Positions 1 to 4,511 of a stretch of DNA of 5,226 nucleotides are shown piece by piece. The first letter of the stretch is position 1. Each line of letters begins with the position of its first letter. Source of the stretch: an archaeon (lineage in GTDB: Archaea > Iainarchaeota > Iainarchaeia > Iainarchaeales > Iainarchaeaceae); contig JANLGZ010000004.1 of assembly GCA_024653905.1 (NCBI GenBank), forward strand, positions 1-5,226, written 5' to 3'. The notes beneath the pieces are model-generated. The model was not told where the DNA came from, did not search any database, and was given only the letters and a program-made list of their open reading frames with translations. The position numbers were made by a program, and so were the translations under genes.

Positions 1-564
1 AACCTAAACAGCCAAAAAACAAAGGATCTTGCTCTTTATTTTGCTACAAATTTCACAAGCACGGTTTCTCTGAGAAACCTGAGAAACAACCTGAAAATAT
101 CTTATGATACAATCAAAGATTATCTTTCATACTATAAAGAAGCATTCATATTCTTCACAATAGACCACTTCTCTTACTCCTTTAAGGAACAAAAAACACT
201 TGCATCAAAGATTTACTGCATAGACAACGGATTGCGAAATGCAGTCAGCTTCAAATTCAGTAAAGACCAAGGAAAACTGGTAGAAAACTGCGTATTCATT
301 CATCTTAAGCAATTAGGAAAACAACCATACTACTGGAAAAACAAAAACGAAGTTGACTTTGTAATAAAAAATCCGGACAACACACTAGAAGCAATAAATG
401 TGTCCTATACTGATGAGATAAATGAACGCGAAACAACAGGATTGCATGAATTCAAAAAACAAAACGAAAAAACCATGAGCCTAATAATAATAACAAAAAA
501 CCTTGAAAAAACAGAGAACAAAATAAAATTCATCCCCCTCTGGAAATGGTTGCTATCAAACTAA
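1..564 (+). CDS. AAA-type ATPase, DUF4143 C-terminal part (5' partial)
   Basis: The reading frame is open from the first base and ends at TAA 562-564, giving 187 visible residues. The N-terminal ATPase domain lies outside the window. The visible part looks like the end of the AAA_14/DUF4143 ATPases (COG1373), which are widespread in archaea and whose cellular role is poorly known. It starts with a winged-helix-like stretch (about 20-60, with SLRNLRNNLKISYDTIKDYL), followed by KIYCIDNGLR (70-79), GKLVENCVFIHL (91-102) and YYWKNKNEVDFVI (110-122), the family's signature order. The C-terminal domain has a PD-(D/E)XK-like layout with D119, but the expected E-x-K is INVSY (132-136), so nuclease activity is unlikely. 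A TTG at 232 is internal, not the start. The 3' end overlaps the convergent phosphatase gene by 9 bp. Family is confident; function is not. Confidence 0.88.
   Translation, partial: NLNSQKTKDLALYFATNFTSTVSLRNLRNNLKISYDTIKDYLSYYKEAFIFFTIDHFSYSFKEQKTLASKIYCIDNGLRNAVSFKFSKDQGKLVENCVFIHLKQLGKQPYYWKNKNEVDFVIKNPDNTLEAINVSYTDEINERETTGLHEFKKQNEKTMSLIIITKNLEKTENKIKFIPLWKWLLSN
495..511 (-). terminator. Possible T-tract terminator of the vapBC-phosphatase operon
   Basis: On the minus strand two T6 runs (511-506 and 500-495) follow the last phosphatase stop by about 45-60 nt. Archaeal transcription often ends at such U-tracts without a hairpin. They lie inside the convergent ATPase gene and may simply be its A-rich lysine codons. 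Confidence 0.25.
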
Positions 565-1188
565 AAAATTTAAATGCTTTTTACCCCCAATAACCTTAAC
601 CTCAAAAGTAGTTGTTTCGTTATTTTGATTCGCTTTCAGAGTTGTTATTGACGCGTTTTTCACGCTTTTCTTCTGGATTTCTGAGTAAGGCACATTGAGG
701 ATTTTACCCAATACACTTTTAATCCAGAACAAATGACCAACCAGTACAATGGTTTTTCCTTCATTTTTTTCTGCAATTGTTTTTAAAGTTTCAAAGCTTC
801 TTTCCTGCAATTCCACAACAGATTCAACTCCAAAACCATTAATCTCGTTTATTTCACCATAATAAAAAGATTCAGCTTCAGGATGCTCTTTTTTTAATTC
901 TTCTAAACTCATGCCATCAAGCTTTCCAAAGTTCCGTTCAATCAAACCTTTTTCCTTTATAAAAGGGATTTCTTTGCCCTTAAATGCAATGAGGGCTGTC
1001 TGATAAGCCCTCTTTAAAGGAGAATGAAAAACCAAATCAATCTTTTTATTTGCAAAATAATTTCTGAGCAAAATCGCCTGCTTTACTCCAAGTTCGCTTA
1101 AAGGAGTATCATTCCAACCCTGAAAACGCATCTCAATATTGCCTTTAGATTTCCCGTGCCGAATCAGAAAAATTTTTGTTTTAACCAT
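556..1188 (-). CDS. Histidine phosphatase family protein (phosphoglycerate mutase-like), second copy
   Basis: This complete 210-residue protein of the histidine phosphatase superfamily works through a phosphohistidine intermediate; its substrate cannot be read from sequence. The core is intact: R10-H11-G12 (nucleophile H11, in FLIRHGKSKGN), N17, R60 in HSPLKRAYQTA, the acid E84 in LIERNFGKLDG, and H152 in VLVGHLF. The motif reads RHGKS rather than RHGET, and the tail runs about 15 residues beyond its neighbour's. It is the last gene of the vapB-vapC-phosphatase-phosphatase operon. Its ATG lies 8 nt after the TAA of the preceding gene, with a GTGAT Shine-Dalgarno-like sequence 3 nt ahead of the ATG. 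It resembles GpmB/CobC-type phosphatases as much as a true 2,3-BPG-dependent mutase, so a glycolytic mutase role is only a possibility. The stop overlaps the convergent ATPase gene. Confidence 0.9.
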   Translation of the reverse strand: MVKTKIFLIRHGKSKGNIEMRFQGWNDTPLSELGVKQAILLRNYFANKKIDLVFHSPLKRAYQTALIAFKGKEIPFIKEKGLIERNFGKLDGMSLEELKKEHPEAESFYYGEINEINGFGVESVVELQERSFETLKTIAEKNEGKTIVLVGHLFWIKSVLGKILNVPYSEIQKKSVKNASITTLKANQNNETTTFEVKVIGGKKHLNFLV

Positions 1189-1196
1189 TGCATCAC

Positions 1197-1781
1197 TTAA
1201 ATTTTTTCAAATTCAATGCTTTTAGTTTCACAATCAAATTTTGCAATAATATTATGACCAAACTCTGAATTTGAAATTTCTGTTCCATCAAAGCCCGTGA
1301 GAAAGGAAATCAGGTTGCGATTGAAACCAGTATGCCCCACAATTAATATTATGCCTTCCTTATCAGAAATTTTTCCAAAAAACTTTTTTACCCTATCCCT
1401 AACATCAGCACGGGATTCACCATTTGGATAAGGCGTATTGAAATAATTCTTTTTTCTCTCAGAAAAGAACTCTGGAAAACGCAAACGCATCTCGTCTTTT
1501 GTAAGACCTTCACAAGTTCCCAAATCAATCTCCCTCAAAAAAGAATCCTGCAATACCTTAAGATTATGGCTCTTTGCAATAATCTCGGCAGTTTCAACAG
1601 CTCTGAAAAGGTCACTCGAATAAATGGCAGAAATATTTTCTTTTGCAAAATAAGAGGCAAGCATTTCGGCATGCTTTCTTCCGGTTTCATTAAGATGAGT
1701 TTGCACATGCCCCTGCTTTCTGCCAAGATTATTCCAATCCGTTTCACCATGGCGCACAATAAAAATTGTTTTACAACTCAT
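1197..1781 (-). CDS. Histidine phosphatase family protein (phosphoglycerate mutase-like), first copy
   Basis: This complete 194-residue cytosolic histidine phosphatase has all core residues: R10-H11-G12-E13 in FIVRHGETDWN, R60 in YSSDLFRAVETAEI, E84 in FLREIDLGTCEG, a PNGES motif (119-123) and H150 in LIVGHTGFNR. This pattern is typical of GpmB, CobC (alpha-ribazole phosphatase) and related small-molecule phosphatases; the substrate is unknown. I prefer the ATG at 1781 to the in-frame GTG at 1787. It overlaps the vapC stop as ATGA and has GAGGTG (1795-1790) with an 8-nt spacer, whereas the GTG would sit only 2 nt from that site. A second, divergent phosphatase follows 8 nt downstream. Tight coupling to vapC means it is probably made from the vapBC promoter. 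No internal promoter is obvious. Confidence 0.92.
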   Translation of the reverse strand: MSCKTIFIVRHGETDWNNLGRKQGHVQTHLNETGRKHAEMLASYFAKENISAIYSSDLFRAVETAEIIAKSHNLKVLQDSFLREIDLGTCEGLTKDEMRLRFPEFFSERKKNYFNTPYPNGESRADVRDRVKKFFGKISDKEGIILIVGHTGFNRNLISFLTGFDGTEISNSEFGHNIIAKFDCETKSIEFEKI

Positions 1782-2203
1782 TTCCACTGCACCTCACTTG
1801 TGTTCAATATCTTTACTGAAGATTGTTTTTTCAGAGCCTTGTCGTTTGACCACAAAGGACATTTTAATTCCATTGCAAGGGCAAGGTATGGGGCATCCTT
1901 GCCATCAGGAGTTATTGCCAGTGCGGCAGGAATTTGATTGATATAAAACTGCTTTTTCACCACTTTTATTTTTGCTGCAGAAAAAATTTCTGTAACAATT
2001 TCCCTAATAACGCTTGGAGTTACATTTAATTTTTTGGCAAAATAAGAGGAATACTTCAAAATTTCTTCCTCAATAAATTCAGGAACATAAAATTCCGGAG
2101 AATTAACCGACAAAAGAATTTTTCTTGTGGCGGAATTCTTAATAAGGCAGGCAAGCAGAATATTTGCATCAACAATTATACCTTCTTCAGCGGAATTTCT
2201 CAG
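1778..2203 (-). CDS. vapC: VapC-type PIN-domain toxin (endoribonuclease)
   Basis: This is a PIN-domain protein, expected to be the Mg2+-dependent RNase toxin of a type II toxin-antitoxin pair, inhibited by the RHH protein encoded just upstream. Numbering from CTG 2203 (141 residues), the acidic site is D12 in IIVDANILLA, E45/E46 in YVPEFIEEEI, D103 in DGKDAPYLALAMEL, and D121 in WSNDKALK. All four expected acidic positions are present, so it should be active. The start is uncertain. The frame has no ATG, GTG or TTG near the end of vapB. The best candidate is CTG at 2203, overlapping the antitoxin stop as CTGA; ATA 2179 or ATT 2176 after GAAGGT is an alternative. The frame stays open back to 2548, but that part only mirrors vapB in another frame. 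The stop overlaps the next gene's ATG as ATGA. Confidence 0.88.
   Translation of the reverse strand: MRNSAEEGIIVDANILLACLIKNSATRKILLSVNSPEFYVPEFIEEEILKYSSYFAKKLNVTPSVIREIVTEIFSAAKIKVVKKQFYINQIPAALAITPDGKDAPYLALAMELKCPLWSNDKALKKQSSVKILNTSEVQWK
1790..1795 (-). promoter_or_regulatory. Shine-Dalgarno site of the first phosphatase
   Basis: On the minus strand this reads GAGGTG, 8 nt ahead of the ATG at 1781 and inside the 3' end of vapC. It decides the start in favour of ATG 1781 over GTG 1787 and supports translational coupling through the ATGA overlap. Confidence 0.65.
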
Positions 2204-2442
2204 GCCTTGAGCCCATGCTTTTCTGCTACCCCTTTGTTTACTTTCCTTCCAAACTCCAGAATTTCCTTTTCTGTCAATGTACTGTCTTTTGTGAGTTCGT
2301 CCAGCTTTCTCAAAAGCTTCAGCTTTTTCACCCGTCCCTCGAGAAAAACCCTTGTTTCCTCCGACCAGTTCACTTCCTTCATACTCCTCAATTCCTGTTT
2401 GAGCTTCTTTGAAATCGAAAGGGTTAATGTAGCATTCTCCAA
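2200..2442 (-). CDS. vapB: VapB-type ribbon-helix-helix antitoxin
   Basis: This small DNA-binding antitoxin of 80 residues should neutralise the PIN toxin encoded next and repress its own promoter. An N-terminal beta strand (NATLTLSI, 3-10) and two helices (about 11-20 and 25-37, with NWSEETRVFLEGR) form a ribbon-helix-helix. A charged linker follows, then the toxin-binding tail (LTEKEILEFGRKVNKGVAEKHG, within 56-77), a tail type common in archaeal VapB proteins. I choose the TTG at 2442 because a full GGAGGTGA site (2455-2448) ends 5 nt before it. In-frame GTGs at 2457 and 2451 lie at or inside that site; starting at 2457 would give 85 residues. The gene has its own BRE/TATA promoter with a palindromic operator overlapping the predicted transcription start, as expected for autoregulation. 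Confidence 0.87.
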   Translation of the reverse strand: MENATLTLSISKKLKQELRSMKEVNWSEETRVFLEGRVKKLKLLRKLDELTKDSTLTEKEILEFGRKVNKGVAEKHGLKA

Positions 2443-2447
2443 AACAC

Positions 2448-2455
2448 TCACCTCC
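2448..2455 (-). promoter_or_regulatory. Strong Shine-Dalgarno site of vapB
   Basis: The minus strand reads GGAGGTGA, an extended match to the 3' end of 16S rRNA, followed by a 5-nt spacer and TTG at 2442. It is the best ribosome binding site in the window and argues against the GTG at 2457 as the start. Confidence 0.75.
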
Positions 2456-2460
2456 ACAGT

Positions 2461-2487
2461 TTACACTAATATTAGTGTAATTAGTGT
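2461..2487 (-). promoter_or_regulatory. Palindromic operator of the vapBC-phosphatase operon
   Basis: A perfect 20-bp palindrome, TTACACTAAT followed by ATTAGTGTAA (2461-2480), is followed by a third half-site, ATTAGTGT (2480-2487), in the same orientation as the second arm and 9 bp further on. The palindrome covers the predicted transcription start and the third half-site touches the TATA box. Multiple half-sites at about one DNA turn are typical of ribbon-helix-helix repressors, so binding by VapB or the VapBC complex is the natural inference. Confidence 0.75.
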
Positions 2488-2501
2488 TTATAATGGTTTC
2501 G
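2487..2501 (-). promoter_or_regulatory. Archaeal promoter (BRE and TATA box) of vapB
   Basis: On the minus strand CGAAACC (2501-2495, BRE-like) precedes ATTATAAA (2494-2487). The TATA centre near 2490 predicts transcription starting near 2465, inside the palindrome. That leaves a leader of about 20 nt that holds the Shine-Dalgarno site. Confidence 0.7.
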
Positions 2502-2557
2502 CAGCATTGAAAGTAAAAAGTTTCACTGTCTAACTGCACATTCAACAATTAACACCG

Positions 2558-3496
2558 CTAAAAATATTTAGAAATCATTTCTTTAGTTTCTTTTGTGATT
2601 TTTAATGCCTTTTCAAAAGACCTCTGCCACATATTACGCCCATACACAAACCCAGTTACTCCTGCTTTCAAACAAAATTCATTTCTTTTGAATAATTCCT
2701 CATCACTAACTTTTGAACCACCGCTAACAATCACAAAACATTTCCCAGCAGACTCAACAACCATTCTCATTCTTTCATCATCCGAAGCGTTCTCCAATTC
2801 CAAATAAGGTTTGGTTTCCTCTTTCTTTGAAAGGAATGTTTTATACTTTTCAAGATTTTTCCCTGAAAGTTTTTTTGGAATATTTAATTTAATAATATCG
2901 GCACCTAATTCCATTGCAACTCTTGCAGCATAATCAACAGAATATAAAGAATCCCTATCTCCTTTATCCTGAACTGCTTTTCCTCTCGGATAAGCCCATA
3001 TTACTAAAGGCAAATTATTTTTCTCACATTCAAAACGAACCTTATTCAATTGTGCAATATCTTTATCCTGAGCAGGCGAACCGACATAAAGAGTATAGCC
3101 AACAGCAATAGCACCTAACCGAACCGCATCATCAACAGTTGAAGTTAATGGAGAAAAAGCTTCATCATCATCCGGAATGTTTGTTTTGCCATTCACCTTC
3201 AAAATTAAAGGAATTTTACCTTTGTAATTTAACCAGTATTTTTCAGCCAAACCAATCTGGCACGCAACCGCAGAATAATTTCCTTCAATAGCTAATTGCA
3301 TTTGGAATTCAGGATTTTTGGAATCAGGATTTGTGAAAAAATCCATCGGACCGTGTTCCAGGCCCTGATCAATAGGCAAAATCAATAATGCCCCATTACC
3401 AGGACCATTGTCAAAAAGCATTTTTTTCAGATTATTTCTTTTTTCTTTTGAAATTATTAAATCTTCTAATTTTGGTTTTTTATAATCAAAACTCAC
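2558..3496 (-). CDS. fba: Class I fructose-bisphosphate aldolase, DhnA/FbaB type
   Basis: This complete 312-residue enzyme should interconvert fructose 1,6-bisphosphate with glyceraldehyde 3-phosphate and dihydroxyacetone phosphate by Schiff-base chemistry in the cytosol. Landmarks of the archaeal-type class I family (COG1830, TIM barrel) are in order: LPIDQGLEHGP (40-50, D43), WAYPRG (167-172, W167 and Y169), the Schiff-base lysine K203 in DIIKLNIP, and the phosphate-binding VSGGSK (257-262) and GFVYGRNMWQR (282-292). The W-x-Y to lysine spacing resembles that of characterised archaeal enzymes. It is longer than the roughly 260-residue archaeal form; the extra N-terminal stretch and the FFTNPDSKNPEFQ segment make it closer to E. 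coli FbaB. The GTG start lies about 26 nt from a TATA centre and has no Shine-Dalgarno site, so the message is probably leaderless. It is likely transcribed separately from vapBC. Confidence 0.95.
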   Translation of the reverse strand: MSFDYKKPKLEDLIISKEKRNNLKKMLFDNGPGNGALLILPIDQGLEHGPMDFFTNPDSKNPEFQMQLAIEGNYSAVACQIGLAEKYWLNYKGKIPLILKVNGKTNIPDDDEAFSPLTSTVDDAVRLGAIAVGYTLYVGSPAQDKDIAQLNKVRFECEKNNLPLVIWAYPRGKAVQDKGDRDSLYSVDYAARVAMELGADIIKLNIPKKLSGKNLEKYKTFLSKKEETKPYLELENASDDERMRMVVESAGKCFVIVSGGSKVSDEELFKRNEFCLKAGVTGFVYGRNMWQRSFEKALKITKETKEMISKYF

Positions 3497-3518
3497 AATA
3501 AAAATACGAATTCAAAAC

Positions 3519-3533
3519 TTAAATAAGTTCGGT
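3519..3533 (-). promoter_or_regulatory. Archaeal promoter of the aldolase gene (leaderless)
   Basis: The minus strand reads ACCGAAC (3533-3527, BRE-like) followed by TTATTTAA (3526-3519). The TATA centre lies about 26 nt before the GTG at 3496, so transcription should start at or next to the start codon. Confidence 0.65.
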
Positions 3534-3561
3534 TGATTGGGAATCAACCATTTGGTTGATT
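3531..3561. repeat. Three alternating copies of GGTTGATT upstream of the aldolase promoter
   Basis: GGTTGATT occurs at 3531-3538 (+), as its complement AATCAACC at 3542-3549, and again at 3554-3561 (+). The middle copy can pair with either neighbour: 8 bp around a GGG loop, or 9 bp (3542-3550 with 3553-3561) around TT. The array runs from the aldolase BRE into the last codons of the membrane protein gene. It could be a repressor or activator site for the aldolase, or part of the membrane gene's 3' end. No T-run follows it directly, so a simple terminator is less likely. Confidence 0.55.
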
Positions 3562-4335
3562 TTTCAGGAGCGTGAAAAGCACAAGAGCAAACATGCCTGT
3601 TAGGGCAATGCATACAAGAGTTCCTATGTACAGGCCCAGCAATGGATAGAGAAAGTAAACTGCAAAGGCATAAAATGCAAAGGTTACTGAATACGGGAGC
3701 ATCTTTCTTGCAACGGAAACAACGGAAGCAGGAGGATGGGACTTTAGCAGGAGCCAGTACGCAGAAGTAGTGCTCGCGGGAAACATGGAAAAGAGGCCGC
3801 CCCACTCCGGCCCAAAAACCTTAGAGGAAAAAACTGCAAACGCCACTAAAAGACCCGCAAAAAACACGCGGTAAAGGAAAACACGGAAATCAAAAGAGGT
3901 TTTCACCAAAGGCACAAGCTTTTTCTCAAAACGCCAAAAAGTCATGAACAGGTACACGGCAAAAAAAACAACGAGTGAAATCCAAAAATCCCCCTTCCAG
4001 AAAAACGCGATAGGCAAAGCAATGGAAAGCCAGACAGCAAAACCCGCCAAAATAGATTTCCTACCGAAGCGCTCCGCAAGCAGGATGAAAACAAAAATGA
4101 ACAACAGGTAAATGGCAAGGCTCACGAAAGAGAACGGAATCACCTCAATAACCAGAGCACCTGAACCCACTATGCCAATGAAAAACAACGAAACAACTGA
4201 TGAGGTTGGAAAGGAAAGTAAGACAGCTCCAATCCTCTCACCAAAACGCTCGGCCATGCTTAAGGCAACGGCAACAGCCAAGCCACCAAAAACAAATGAC
4301 AGGAAAACGTGCAAATAAAAAATATCAAAAGCCAT
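3544..4335 (-). CDS. Polytopic membrane protein with two homologous halves, function unknown
   Basis: This 263-residue integral membrane protein has about nine to ten hydrophobic segments (roughly 5-27, 35-56, 62-88, 95-112, 117-134, 152-171, 177-195, 210-230, 232-257). I do not recognise a characterised family. It recalls small duplicated membrane families of the DUF3147 kind, but that is a weak impression. The halves share a motif at a constant 143-residue offset: ERFGERIGAVLLSFPTSS (29-46) and KVFGPEWGGLFSMFPAST (172-189), both with F-G, G, F-P and S aligned. Such a duplicated membrane half is common in transporters, so transport is a reasonable guess, not a call. A charged loop (FEKKLVPLVKTSFDFR, 136-151) joins the halves. 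The ATG lies about 29 nt from a TATA centre, so the message should have almost no leader. The gene ends 47 bp before the aldolase start. Confidence 0.8.
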   Translation of the reverse strand: MAFDIFYLHVFLSFVFGGLAVAVALSMAERFGERIGAVLLSFPTSSVVSLFFIGIVGSGALVIEVIPFSFVSLAIYLLFIFVFILLAERFGRKSILAGFAVWLSIALPIAFFWKGDFWISLVVFFAVYLFMTFWRFEKKLVPLVKTSFDFRVFLYRVFFAGLLVAFAVFSSKVFGPEWGGLFSMFPASTTSAYWLLLKSHPPASVVSVARKMLPYSVTFAFYAFAVYFLYPLLGLYIGTLVCIALTGMFALVLFTLLKNQPNG

Positions 4336-4350
4336 GCAACAAAATTTGGG

Positions 4351-4375
4351 GAAAAACGCATAAATATTGGTTTGT
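4351..4375. promoter_or_regulatory. Bidirectional TATA element between the membrane protein and the structured RNA
   Basis: On the plus strand GAAAAACG (4351-4358) precedes ATAAATAT (4360-4367), predicting a start near 4388-4391, at the edge of the GC-rich segment. On the minus strand ACAAACC (4375-4369) precedes AATATTTAT (4368-4360), predicting a start near 4338, just before the ATG at 4335. One near-symmetrical AT core could serve both directions. Confidence 0.55.
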
Positions 4376-4387
4376 TGTCACAAAAAA

Positions 4388-4484
4388 GACAAGTCCTGCC
4401 GAGCACAGGCGAGATGGATGCGAACAACTCGCAAGAGTTGGTACTGGTGCCCGGCTCGCACCGGCAATGAACCCTGAAGAGGTT
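4388..4484 (+). ncRNA. Candidate structured non-coding RNA, GC-rich
   Basis: Positions 4391-4480 are 59% G+C (53 of 90), clearly above the AT-rich flanks, and fold by hand into four consecutive hairpins. These are CCTG/CAGG (4395-4409, 7-nt loop), CAACTC-GCAA-GAGTTG (4425-4440, a GNRA tetraloop), CTGGTGC/GCACCGG (4444-4464, 7-nt loop) and AACC/GGTT (4470-4484, 7-nt loop). The first loop (GAGC, 4401-4404) can pair with the third (GCTC, 4454-4457). A TATA box sits about 25 nt before the 5' end. I compared it by eye with tRNA, 5S, SRP and RNase P RNA, C/D and H/ACA guides and common riboswitches, and none fits. The plus-strand frame through it ends at 4487 and looks like chance. It could instead be a leader element of the nucleotidyltransferase gene. 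Confidence 0.45.
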
Positions 4485-4490
4485 TAAAAA
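4476..4490 (+). promoter_or_regulatory. Archaeal promoter of the nucleotidyltransferase gene
   Basis: GAAGAGG (4476-4482, BRE-like) is followed by TTTAAAAA (4483-4490). The centre lies about 25 nt before the ATG at 4512, as in a leaderless gene. A weak AGGAA sequence ahead of the ATG offers an alternative if the message starts further upstream. The box overlaps the last hairpin of the candidate RNA. Confidence 0.55.
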
Positions 4491-4511
4491 AAGAAAGACA
4501 GGAATCCCTAT

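Noticed and set aside
232..564. Separate 110-residue gene starting at TTG 232
   Set aside because: The frame is open from base 1, and the upstream residues continue the DUF4143 domain, so this is an internal codon.
1566..1937. Plus-strand open frame across phosphatase and vapC
   Set aside because: It is antisense to two well-supported genes and its product has no family features.
2164..2533. Plus-strand open frames opposite vapB (2164-2412 and 2207-2533)
   Set aside because: The Ser/Phe-rich products are mirror images of the Lys/Glu-rich antitoxin codons.
2204..2548. N-terminal 115 codons of the long open frame that continues into vapC
   Set aside because: They run antiparallel to nothing but lie in another frame over vapB, its Shine-Dalgarno site, operator and promoter. 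The translation has no recognisable domain, while the vapB frame gives a clear RHH antitoxin.
3512..3805. Minus-strand Cys-rich 97-codon frame
   Set aside because: It is an alternative frame of the membrane protein gene and crosses the aldolase promoter. The scattered cysteines do not form zinc-finger spacing I trust.
4388..4484. tRNA, C/D or H/ACA guide RNA, fluoride or TPP riboswitch
   Set aside because: There is no TTCRA T-loop or acceptor stem, no RTGATGA C box, no ACA-terminated guide hairpin, and the riboswitch core words are absent or out of order.
4200..4487. Plus-strand 95-codon frame through the start of the membrane gene and the GC-rich island
   Set aside because: The first part is antisense to the membrane protein and crosses its promoter. 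The last part shows no domain, and the hairpins explain the sequence better.
4474..4500. Hammerhead-like CTGAAGA followed by GAAA
   Set aside because: It matches the CUGANGA and GAAA core words, but there is no good stem II and no convincing stem III partner.
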